DNA from: a virus
Length of the DNA stretch: 64,000 nucleotides
Reading direction: 5' to 3' (one strand)
Virus record (IMG/VR): IMGVR_UViG_3300042367_000583
Span: 1 to 64,000 of that record
Part shown: positions 24,271-31,578 of the stretch, piece by piece
Numbering within the stretch: position 1 is the stretch's first letter
Layout: each line of letters opens with the position of its first letter
Program-made: the position numbers and the translations under genes
The notes under the pieces: model-generated
Databases searched by the model: none
The model's input: only the letters and a program-made list of their open reading frames with translations
What the model was told of the DNA's origin: nothing

Positions 24271-24564
24271 TCAAGTAAAATTCCAATTAAAAGAATTATC
24301 AAATCCTTGAATGTCAGTAAGGGGTTTTTCTCCTGATTGGGTAAGTCGATAGTATCTTTTTCTAGCACCGGCTCTATCGCTAGATCGCTCGGTTCCCCGT
24401 TGAGATTTAATGAGTCCTTTTTCCTCTAATTTCTGAAATACAGGATAAAATGAGCCAATATCAAGGCTTTTACCTTTAATGTCAGCTATAGATTCAATTA
24501 TCTGCAATCCTGACAATTCTTTATTGTAGAGAGTCCGCAAAACAAGGATTTCTTTAGGGGTCAT
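24271..24564 (-). CDS. PadR-family transcriptional regulator
   Basis: 97 residues with the PadR winged helix: ILVLRTLYNKELSGLQIIES, SFYPVFQKLEEKGLI, and the wing RKRYYRLTQSGEK. It is divergent from the decayed regulator copy at 24639, sharing a 75-base control region. The inducer is unknown. Confidence 0.85.
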   Translation of the reverse strand: MTPKEILVLRTLYNKELSGLQIIESIADIKGKSLDIGSFYPVFQKLEEKGLIKSQRGTERSSDRAGARKRYYRLTQSGEKPLTDIQGFDNSFNWNFT

Positions 24565-24574
24565 TTAAATACGG

Positions 24575-24607
24575 TATAATATTGGTATGCCCCCGCATTA
24601 ACGGGGG
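24575..24607 (+). promoter_or_regulatory. promoter and leader hairpin, paralogue of that at 13.9 kb
   Basis: TATAAT (24575-24580) then CCCCCG-CATTAA-CGGGGG (24590-24607) followed by ACTAATC. The gene at 13864 has CCCTCG-TTGACG-CGAGGG at the same place. One pair changes from U-A to C-G with the stem preserved. Confidence 0.7.
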
Positions 24608-24638
24608 ACTAATCACAATTACTATTACAGAGTAAATC

Positions 24639-25158
24639 GTGACTGATATTAGTTTACAGCGTTTTGATCACGATGGTATTGATAATTAATTATCAATACC
24701 GAGACCGGTGAGATCTTTGCCTCAATTAGTGGATATGCCCGGATGTCAGGGAAAATGCCTTCGACTATTTCTCGCCTATGAGTGGTTTGCGCGAAAAGGG
24801 TCTTGAGCAGGCTCAAATCGAGACAACAGGCGGGTTACAAGGTGTTGCGTTGATACCAGAAGATTTGATCTGTCAGTGGTTAATCAAAGACAATCACGAA
24901 CTAGCCCTAAAAGTAATGCAGTTGGGCGTTCGCTTATTCCTTCACACCTTAGCCGGTTTTCAGGTCAAAAGTGAGGCAATTGAGACTAACAAGCAACTTG
25001 AGAACCAAATCGCTGAATTGACTGCCAAAATCGACAAATTAGATTATCGAGAAGTTGACTATATCGATGAAATCCTTGGCTTAAAAGACCGAATCAAAGA
25101 GATTGAGAGCAAAAACTCTACTCTAGAGGAACAAATCGAGTTAATGGGGGGATATTAG
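24639..25158 (+). pseudogene. decayed paralogue of the 234-residue regulator
   Basis: A GTG start gives TDISLQRFDHDGI, matching the intact gene at 13160, then a frameshift at a 26-base perfect palindrome (24675-24700). A second frame continues TETGEIFASISGYARMSGK and stops near 24780. The third frame, from ATG 24778, is intact for 126 residues (GGLQGVALIPEDLICQWL and a coiled coil). Two frameshifts argue for a pseudogene; the C-terminal part could still be made alone. Confidence 0.8.
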
Positions 25159-25164
25159 GTAAAA

Positions 25165-25190
25165 AGCAGTAAACAAGGTTGTTTACTGCT
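25165..25190. terminator. perfect hairpin after the decayed gene
   Basis: 12-base arms AGCAGTAAACAA/TTGTTTACTGCT around GG. The T run lies on the minus-strand side, so it better ends leftward transcripts. Confidence 0.65.
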
Positions 25191-25244
25191 AAAATAAAAA
25201 GCAATTGAAATTGATACCATAACTGGTACATAACTGATAAAGCT

Positions 25245-25273
25245 AACCCCTGTAGTCTCTACAGGGGTTTTTT
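25245..25273 (+). terminator. rho-independent terminator
   Basis: Arms AACCCCTGTAG/CTACAGGGGTT, three-base loop, then a T6 run, about 90 bases past the decayed regulator. Confidence 0.88.
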
Positions 25274-25359
25274 GTTGCCTAATGTTCGGAGCTTGTTGCC
25301 TAATGTTCGGAGCTTGTTGCCTAATGTTCGGAGCTTGACTGGTTAATGTTCGGAGCTTG
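25274..25359. repeat. four tandem copies of a 21-22-bp unit
   Basis: AATGTTCGGAGCTTG occurs at 25281, 25302, 25323 and 25345, with spacers TTGCCT or ACTGGTT. Not CRISPR: spacers are only 6-7 bases. It abuts palindrome tract II and could be part of it. Confidence 0.9.
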
Positions 25360-26267
25360 ACTGGTTGTTATTATCGTTAATAGATTGTAGATAAGGATAT
25401 CTACAATGGAAGTCTTGATATATATAGGTTTCAGACTTTGTTGATGTTGTTAACGCTATCCCCGATGTTATTTTTTTACACTCTTACTGCTGACCTCGAT
25501 TAATTAGATTGTTAGTTTGTAAATAAGTTGTAAATACCCTTATTAACAAAGATGAAAAGGATGAAAGTATTGATATATATAGCTTTCATTATTTCTGTAC
25601 TTCTTTGTTGATATTGTTGATGATTACCTCGTGTGTATTTTTTGCCTTATTGTTGAGTCTGTTTCTTTTTATTGTTGACCTTGTTTGTTTTCTTTATCTT
25701 TTTCTCCTCCTATAAGGCATCGACAATATCTACAAAGTCTGAAACCTAGTCATTGCAAAGGTTTCGATTGTTAATAACCTTATTAACAATCGAATTACAA
25801 AAAGAACAAATTAGCGATAAGACACTTCTCAACACTAAAATTCTCTGATTAGCCAAAAATACGGCATTTTGTCAATAGAGTCGGTTTTGCATTTAATAAC
25901 TTTTTATTGCTGACTTTGCTGTACATCTTCTTTTTTCTTTTTTCCCTATAAAACATCGACAATATCTACAAAGTCTAAAACCTATACCCTGTAAAGCTTT
26001 CGATTGTAGATAACCTTATCTACAATCTATTTACAATCTAACAATCGCTCTGTAGTATCTGTAATATATGTAATACAGATAAGCAAAAAAAATACCGCCC
26101 TTTGTTTAGACGGTATCTCCTGTCAATCTTTAAAAAAATTCTCTCATAGTCTTAATAGAATTGTCAAGACAAAAAAAATAACCGCGCTCCCGGGTGCGGT
26201 ATAAAAGAGCGCGGCGGTATAAATTATGTTTTCCTTTTAAGTATATCTCAAAAAAGAAAATTTAATA
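25360..26267. repeat. palindrome-rich non-coding tract II
   Basis: About 900 bases without a gene. Palindromes: ATTGTAGATA-AGGA-TATCTACAAT (25384-25407); 15-base arms TTCGATTGTTAATAA around CC (25763-25794); GATTGTAGATAA-CC-TTATCTACAATC (26002-26027). TTGTAAATA direct repeats lie near 25527. GGTTTCAGACTTTGT (about 25428) and its complement (about 25730) flank 300 bases, as the equivalent pair does in tract I. TATATATA-GGTTTC motifs also recur. The right end (26160-26215) holds GC-rich inverted repeats (CCGCGCTC/GAGCGCGG). Confidence 0.8.
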
Positions 26268-26273
26268 TATAAT
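26268..26273 (+). promoter_or_regulatory. -10 box of the host-contact operon
   Basis: TATAAT about 25 bases before the first start codon of the plus-strand block; the -35 is weak, so a phage activator or alternative sigma factor may be needed. Confidence 0.5.
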
Positions 26274-26298
26274 ACAATAAACAGTACAGAACTTATTG

Positions 26299-26757
26299 AT
26301 GCCACAAAAAGTCCTCACAGGCAATCTCTATTTAATAGGGCAGTCGTATCCTACGATTGCCAGTGAAACTGTTATTGAGATTAAGCAGGGAGCGACTTGG
26401 GATGAGGAGTTTTATGTTCAAGGAGATATTACGGCATGGAACATTAACTTCTATATTGCCAAACAATCAGGCGAGACTAGAATAGCTACTGGCCGGATCG
26501 AGGGGTTGCAATTTGGAGATTTTACGGTAGAGGGAGCTGAATATGAAAATTACACTTATTTTAAGTTGATTGTCGATAGTAATATTACGGCTGAAATGGA
26601 TATTACTCCGATTGCAATTAAAGAAATTACACAGCCAAAACCAGGAAGAGACTACTGGCAAGCTGACTTAGAGGCTTCTAAAACAATTGCTACTAAATTG
26701 ATAGTTCAACCTTTAGCTTTTGATCTAACTCCTGTAGTGGTAAGGGGGCAAGTCTGA
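26299..26757 (+). CDS. virion protein, first gene of host-contact operon
   Basis: 152 residues (MPQKVLTGNLYLIGQ). Beta-rich, with IEIKQGATWDEEFYVQGDIT and a late VQPLAFDLTPVVVRG, resembling small baseplate/fibre-network proteins. Its TGA overlaps the next ATG (TGATG), tying it to the operon. Specific role unknown. Confidence 0.6.
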   Translation: MPQKVLTGNLYLIGQSYPTIASETVIEIKQGATWDEEFYVQGDITAWNINFYIAKQSGETRIATGRIEGLQFGDFTVEGAEYENYTYFKLIVDSNITAEMDITPIAIKEITQPKPGRDYWQADLEASKTIATKLIVQPLAFDLTPVVVRGQV

Positions 26758-27227
26758 TGGCGGTAATTATTCAGTCCTCTGGTGCGATAGCGGAAATAAT
26801 AAGTAGTTCTCAGAAGATAATTCTTTCAGCTACTTTAGGGAATGCCGGCTGGTCTCCTATTCTTTCTTTAATTTCTGACGGCAATCGTCGGGTACTGCAA
26901 GTATCTGATTGGGTAGGCGGTTCTGGTTCGCCACCGGCTATTGGTGGGTATATTGGGAATAATGGCATAGTTCTATCGATTACCGATGCGATTAATATTC
27001 GTGGCGAAAAAGGTGAGCAGGGAGAGCCAAGTCCTTCCTATCTACACACTCAATCCACTAATTCAGATAGTTGGCTAATTAACCATAATTTAAATGCCTA
27101 TCCTCAAATTCAATTATTTAGTTTAGGTTGGGTTAAAATTTATGCCGATGAACAGCATTTGTCTTTGAATACTACCCAAGTTTCTTTTTCTTATCCTGCC
27201 GTAGGATATGCAATTCTTTCTTTATAG
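26757..27227 (+). CDS. tail fibre-like protein with short collagen-like stretch
   Basis: 156 residues. A Gly-X-Y stretch (RGEKGEQGEPSPSY) links an N-terminal beta part to a compact C-terminal unit with SDSWLINHNLNAYPQIQLF, an arrangement common in trimeric tail fibres and their tips. Translationally coupled to the gene before. Confidence 0.7.
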   Translation: MAVIIQSSGAIAEIISSSQKIILSATLGNAGWSPILSLISDGNRRVLQVSDWVGGSGSPPAIGGYIGNNGIVLSITDAINIRGEKGEQGEPSPSYLHTQSTNSDSWLINHNLNAYPQIQLFSLGWVKIYADEQHLSLNTTQVSFSYPAVGYAILSL

Positions 27228-27236
27228 AGGTAAATT

Positions 27237-28031
27237 ATGCCCCGATTTGATAACAACGTTACTTTTGGGACTAACGCGACGGCAAAAGTCCCTAATCCAC
27301 AGAGTGCATACGACGCTGTAAACCTTGGATTTATAGAAGATTATTTTACTGGATTAAATGAGAAGGCGGCGGTTTTAGCTTCATCCTCTGGTAATATCAA
27401 TTTAGATGCTCCAGGATCGACTATTGGGGGAGTAACGATGTCCCTTAATGGCCGTTTTTTAGCACTTAGTCAAACAAATAACACTCAAAACGGGATTTAT
27501 ATTTGGAACGGGGCTTCTGTACCAGCAACGCGAAGTTCTGATGCAAATACTTCTACTGAGTTAAATAATGCCACTGTTTATGTTCCCGATTCTACGGGGA
27601 CAACTATCGGTGCGACTTATCGACAAATTACCCGAAATCCAATAATAGGAACCGATCCGATTATCTGGACTATTTACGGAAATTCTGTCCCTGATGCAAC
27701 GACAACTACTCCGGGAAGAGTAACTTTAGCAGCCTCGACAAATATTAATAACAATACCGATGTAGGTAAAGTTGTTACTGTGGAAGCTTTGCTAGGTTCA
27801 AATGTAATTAAACGACAAGCTAAAGCCACAATTGGCAATGGCACTGACAGCACTTTCCCTATCAGCCACACGTTTAATACTTTTGATGTTGATGTAAAAG
27901 TCCGCAGAACTGCTGGCGATCGAGCCGATGTATATCCAGATATTACAAGGCCAACTACCGGATCAATTACGGTTACTTTTAGCTATGTTCCGACTGCTGG
28001 AGAGTTTACTGTATTGTTAGAGGCTTATTGA
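27237..28031 (+). CDS. tail fibre/adhesin-like protein, 264 residues
   Basis: MPRFDNNVTFGTNATAKVPN followed by Ser/Thr/Asn-rich repeats and IWNGASVPATRSSDANTST is the make-up of phage fibre proteins; the C-terminal domain ends FSYVPTAGEFTVLLEAY. Good AGAGGT ribosome site. Likely part of the receptor-contact apparatus; receptor unknown. Confidence 0.7.
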   Translation: MPRFDNNVTFGTNATAKVPNPQSAYDAVNLGFIEDYFTGLNEKAAVLASSSGNINLDAPGSTIGGVTMSLNGRFLALSQTNNTQNGIYIWNGASVPATRSSDANTSTELNNATVYVPDSTGTTIGATYRQITRNPIIGTDPIIWTIYGNSVPDATTTTPGRVTLAASTNINNNTDVGKVVTVEALLGSNVIKRQAKATIGNGTDSTFPISHTFNTFDVDVKVRRTAGDRADVYPDITRPTTGSITVTFSYVPTAGEFTVLLEAY

Positions 28032-28032
28032 T

Positions 28033-28443
28033 GTGGCAGAAAATGCAGGGATAATTACTAAACTCCAGGATTTTGTTGACGTTAATTGGGTTGCTAGTCG
28101 GTTGCAAAGCGAGATAGTAACTATTACGAACATTTCTGCTGCACAGCAAATTCCTGTTGCTTCTTTTCTAAGAGAAATTACTCTTTTAGAAGTGCGAAAT
28201 TTGCGTACAACCGTGGGAAGTGCTACAATGACTTTTAGCTTTGGTAGTGGTGCTTCTTTTGGGGCAATACCAGGACTGTCTAACCTATCTCTTACTACTG
28301 CCCGGGCTAATTTTACAGTATCTGGACAAGGACAAATTATTACTACTGCTCAAGAAATTCGATTCGATATTACCAGTGTCACTGGCGGACCACTGAGTAT
28401 CCTCTTTTTGTTAATTTTTCGCGAAACACCTTCGCTAACTTAA
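28033..28443 (+). CDS. virion-associated protein, 136 residues (GTG start)
   Basis: It starts GTG two bases after the previous TGA. Helical N-terminus (IITKLQDFVDVNWVASRLQS), then Ser/Thr-rich strands (ATMTFSFGSGASFGAIPG). No family recognised; inferred virion component from operon. Confidence 0.6.
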   Translation: MAENAGIITKLQDFVDVNWVASRLQSEIVTITNISAAQQIPVASFLREITLLEVRNLRTTVGSATMTFSFGSGASFGAIPGLSNLSLTTARANFTVSGQGQIITTAQEIRFDITSVTGGPLSILFLLIFRETPSLT

Positions 28444-28878
28444 ATGCCTAATAGTTTAATTGCTCAAAGTTTATTCCTAAATAGTCCCGAATATATTGAA
28501 AGATACCAAATTGCATTAACAAATGTTTCTGGGTCTTTTAATGAAATGTCAACTGATCCAGCTTTTTTCGATAATCAAATCAAGCCTAGTTTAATCGATG
28601 ATAAATCTGTCCGATTTTATGTTTACAAAAGGATTTTATCAGAAATGATCGTTTTTAATCCTTATGTTAAATTAAATGTGGCTAAATTGGGAATGACGGC
28701 AGCAGTCTTTGGAGAAACTACAAGGCTTACTATTTCTGTTAATAGCGAAGGGAAATTAAATCCGATTTCTGAATCGGATATTTTACAAGCAGTAATAGAA
28801 CAATTCAACGACGAGAATCTGTTAGCTCAATTGTTGAATCAAAATATTCTCAAAGTGTCTGCGGTTTTTAATAATTAG
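28444..28878 (+). CDS. hypothetical virion-operon protein, 144 residues
   Basis: It directly abuts the previous stop. It is a mixed, mostly helical protein (MIVFNPYVKLNVAKLGMTAA; ESDILQAVIEQFNDENLLAQ). Unrecognised; possibly an assembly factor for the neighbouring fibre proteins. Confidence 0.6.
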   Translation: MPNSLIAQSLFLNSPEYIERYQIALTNVSGSFNEMSTDPAFFDNQIKPSLIDDKSVRFYVYKRILSEMIVFNPYVKLNVAKLGMTAAVFGETTRLTISVNSEGKLNPISESDILQAVIEQFNDENLLAQLLNQNILKVSAVFNN

Positions 28879-28897
28879 TTCTTGTAGGAGTTTTGTT

Positions 28898-29128
28898 ATG
28901 TTTGAATCTAAAAAATCACAAAAATCGCAATTGTGGACACCAGTAGAACTAAAATCTAAAAGACTTTATCTCTGGTTTGACGCTACTGATAATACTACTT
29001 TTGGTTGCGATAAAAATAATAGTATTTTTATCTTAAAAGGTGGAAGTAATCAGCATTTTCTACAAAAAGTATTTGCTTTCTTTAGAAAAGCAGTAATTAA
29101 TTTGATAGCGATTTTTAAAGGTCCGTAA
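28898..29128 (+). pseudogene. truncated LamG-like module, 76 residues
   Basis: It opens LWTPVELKSKRLYLWFDATD, matching the first strand of the intact module next door (LWTPANLPGLSVWFDAAD), then GCDKNNSIFILKGGSNQHFL, a worn version of the following turn, and ends in unrelated hydrophobic sequence. AT-rich like the surrounding phage. Either a decayed older copy or a short fibre piece; good ribosome site. Confidence 0.6.
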
Positions 29129-29134
29129 TTTTAA

Positions 29135-29869
29135 TTGATGCTAATAATTGACGCTAGTCCCCGATTATGGACACCCGCAAATCTACCTGGGCTTTCAGTG
29201 TGGTTTGATGCAGCGGACCTGTCCACCATCACGGCGACCAGTGGCGGCGGTGTGACCGAGTGGCGCGACAAAAGCGGGTTTCAACGCAATGTGACCGTGC
29301 CGGACCTAGTAAATGCCCCTACGCTGCGACAAAATGTTCAAAACGGCTTGCCGGCCATCGACTGGGGGGCATCGATAAATAATTTGGTTCTGCGCAACCT
29401 CGCGGTTTCCAACTTCAATCCGACGCGTTACCTGATCGTCGCCCATTACGAAGGACCGAACCCTTTTAATGGGGTTTTCGGTTTGGTTGCACACAACGGT
29501 AGCCTAACCGAACTTATTGTTACGGGTGGCGGCGGTACTACTTGGATCACTGGCTCATTTTTTCATAACGGTGCCACCTCGGCGACCCAAACGGCTTTGC
29601 CGACAATTAGCCAGCCTTTCGTTGTAGCGTCAAATTTCGCGCATAGTGCCAACAGAACCAGTCTCTTTATCGGCAATGATCGGTTTTTTACGGGGTTTAC
29701 GCGCGGCTGGCGCGGCAAGATTTTCGAGGTCGTGGGGATAGATTTCGTCTGGTCGTTGGCGCTCCGCCAACGAGCGGAAGGATACGCAGCATGGAAATGG
29801 GGTCTAACCGCTAACCTACCCGCCGCGCATCCTTTCAAAAACCGTCCGCCTCTTGTGTCTGATATTTAA
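29135..29869 (+). CDS. LamG/concanavalin-like receptor-binding protein, GC-rich
   Basis: 244 residues: WTPANLPGLSVWFDAADLST, VTEWRDKSGFQRNVTV, a long beta-sandwich, and a terminal EGYAAWKWGLTANLPAAHPF, the usual layout of phage and bacterial LamG-like binding domains. From about 29200 the DNA is visibly GC-richer (over 50%) than all neighbours, so the gene looks recently acquired from a different host background, replacing or adding to the older copies on each side. Confidence 0.8.
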   Translation: MMLIIDASPRLWTPANLPGLSVWFDAADLSTITATSGGGVTEWRDKSGFQRNVTVPDLVNAPTLRQNVQNGLPAIDWGASINNLVLRNLAVSNFNPTRYLIVAHYEGPNPFNGVFGLVAHNGSLTELIVTGGGGTTWITGSFFHNGATSATQTALPTISQPFVVASNFAHSANRTSLFIGNDRFFTGFTRGWRGKIFEVVGIDFVWSLALRQRAEGYAAWKWGLTANLPAAHPFKNRPPLVSDI

Positions 29870-29906
29870 GGTAAAATAAAATCAGAAAATATTTGGAGAA
29901 TTTAAA

Positions 29907-30077
29907 TTGAATTACAGAAAATATTTAGCTGAAATTAGTATTCCACCAGCAGAAGTTATCACATGGCAAGATAAGAGTGGCAATAATAACCACCTTTTAG
30001 CACAACCGAAAAAAGGTGGCATCAACGGCTTTCTGTCTTATCGAGCGATGCTGTTAAATATCATCCCATCCCGTTAA
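29907..30077 (+). pseudogene. fragment of a third LamG-like module
   Basis: A TTG start after GGAG gives 56 residues with VITWQDKSGNNNHLLAQPKK, the same turn as VTEWRDKSGFQRN in the intact copy; the remainder is lost. Its end overlaps the 3' end of nrdB on the other strand. Probably a relic. Confidence 0.6.
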
Positions 30078-31121
30078 TCCAGAAGACATAACATAACTGG
30101 TAACAGTAGCTTCAAAAAAGTTCGACTTAGTGTGACCTTCTCCTTGAGTATCAGAGAATTTCTCTAAATGGGAATAGGGAGATTTTTTGTATTTATCTTC
30201 AGCAAAAATTGGATTTAAACCAATAGCTTTTAGCCGAATATTGGCAAGGTATTTGGTATAGTGATCTATACTTTCTTCAGTAATTCCTAGTATTTGATTA
30301 CCGATAATATGGTTAGACCAATTAATTTCTTGATTAACAGCCTCTAAAAATGAACTTGCTATACCTTTTTTAATTGACTCTTTTGGAAATAGACGCAATG
30401 CTTCTACAATTAATTTTTGATACAAACGGACGTGACTTAATTCGTCCCGGTTGATCATTTTGAAAACGTCAGCACTTCCAGCCATTAGCTGTCGAGAAGC
30501 TAAATTATAAAAATACTGGAACCCATTATAGAAATACAGTCCTTCTAGAATATAATTAGCAACAAGAGAACCAAAATAATTACTCTGTGTTGGACTATTA
30601 ATATATTGCTGATAAGAACTAGCAATAAATTCACAGCGATTTCTAAGAATTTTATCGGTGCGCCATAAATCATAAATTTCGCCTCTGCGATCCGAGGGAA
30701 TAATAGTCTCAATCAAGTATTGATAACTTTGATTGTGCATTGCCTCTTGAGAGATTTGTTCTGCCATACAAAGGCTGATCTCTGGGGCTGTGACGCAAGA
30801 TTTTAAGTGAGGAATATTACAGGTTTGTACAGAATCAAGAAAAGTCAAATAAGACAAAATACCATCATAGGCACGTTTTTCGTCAGGGGTTAGATTGTTA
30901 TAATCAGTCACGTCTTGGGTGACATCTATTTTTTGCGGGATCCAAAAATTCTCACGCATCTGTTGATACAAACTTACAGCCCAAGCATAGCGAACATCAT
31001 TTAATTGCATCAAGTTAGTAGTGTTACCAAACCAGATCGAACGGTTTATGATCGCATCATCCCCCGATGGATTGAAGATCGGGGAAATGGGCATTTTATT
31101 GTTAAGACTGATCAATGACAT
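30054..31121 (-). CDS. nrdB: class I ribonucleotide reductase small subunit
   Basis: 355 residues, full length. It carries the diiron ligands D96 (LTFLDSVQ), E126 and H129 (QEAMHNQSY), E193 (ILEGLYFYNGF), E227 and H230 (INRDELSHVRL), and Y133 at the position of the E. coli radical tyrosine. With NrdA it reduces ribonucleotides for phage DNA synthesis. It is last in the nrdA-nrdB block and convergent with the fibre operon with no clear terminator between them. Confidence 0.95.
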   Translation of the reverse strand: MSLISLNNKMPISPIFNPSGDDAIINRSIWFGNTTNLMQLNDVRYAWAVSLYQQMRENFWIPQKIDVTQDVTDYNNLTPDEKRAYDGILSYLTFLDSVQTCNIPHLKSCVTAPEISLCMAEQISQEAMHNQSYQYLIETIIPSDRRGEIYDLWRTDKILRNRCEFIASSYQQYINSPTQSNYFGSLVANYILEGLYFYNGFQYFYNLASRQLMAGSADVFKMINRDELSHVRLYQKLIVEALRLFPKESIKKGIASSFLEAVNQEINWSNHIIGNQILGITEESIDHYTKYLANIRLKAIGLNPIFAEDKYKKSPYSHLEKFSDTQGEGHTKSNFFEATVTSYVMSSGLTGWDDI

Positions 31122-31130
31122 AGTTTTACT

Positions 31131-31412
31131 TTACTTTAGCTCCCAGTCTCTACATTGTACACAAGAAATAGAAGGATTTACACTACATTTCAGATTAAAA
31201 TCTTTATGGGTTTCAGGATTATAATATTTACAAGAACTAATCCGATTATATTCAGCTATTGAATAGCATTTAAATTGTTTAACTGTGTAGATTAAATTGG
31301 TCTTAAATCCAAAAAACACTCTACACAAGACAACAGCAAAAATTAAAGCAGTATAAAGTAAAAATATACTTAATACAATAGCTGCTAGAAAGTTAATAAT
31401 TATTATTGCCAT
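31131..31412 (-). CDS. membrane-anchored Cys-rich protein (cyanobacterial DUF6464-like)
   Basis: 93 residues: an N-terminal membrane helix (AIVLSIFLLYTALIFAVVL), then SSCKYYNPETHKDFNLKCSV and SISCVQCRDWE, four cysteines in the pattern I associate with a small cyanobacterial family. Host-derived by appearance. Placed between nrdB and a second small membrane protein; function unknown. Confidence 0.6.
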   Translation of the reverse strand: MAIIIINFLAAIVLSIFLLYTALIFAVVLCRVFFGFKTNLIYTVKQFKCYSIAEYNRISSCKYYNPETHKDFNLKCSVNPSISCVQCRDWELK

Positions 31413-31417
31413 GATGA

Positions 31418-31576
31418 TTATTTATTTTTTCGAGTATTGATAAAATCTTCAAAAGCTTCAATGAATCCAAGAATAAAACTAATTGTATAAAACATAATAA
31501 AAGCAACAATTAGTACAAGTATTGTGAATATTACAATAGCCACAATAAATAGAATGACAGAAAAAATGACATTCAT
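31418..31576 (-). CDS. small hydrophobic membrane protein, 52 residues
   Basis: ATG at 31576 just after the nrdA stop. Nearly all of residues 3-40 is hydrophobic (VIFSVILFIVAIVIFTILVL), then an acidic/basic tail (EAFEDFINTRKNK). Probably one long or two short membrane helices. Tightly spaced between nrdA and the next gene. Function unknown. Confidence 0.65.
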   Translation of the reverse strand: MNVIFSVILFIVAIVIFTILVLIVAFIMFYTISFILGFIEAFEDFINTRKNK

Positions 31577-31578
31577 GG

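Noticed and set aside
25274-25359. Possible CRISPR array (four regular repeats)
   Set aside because: The unit is 15 bases with 6-7-base intervals that are themselves repeated; no 30-base spacers, no cas genes.
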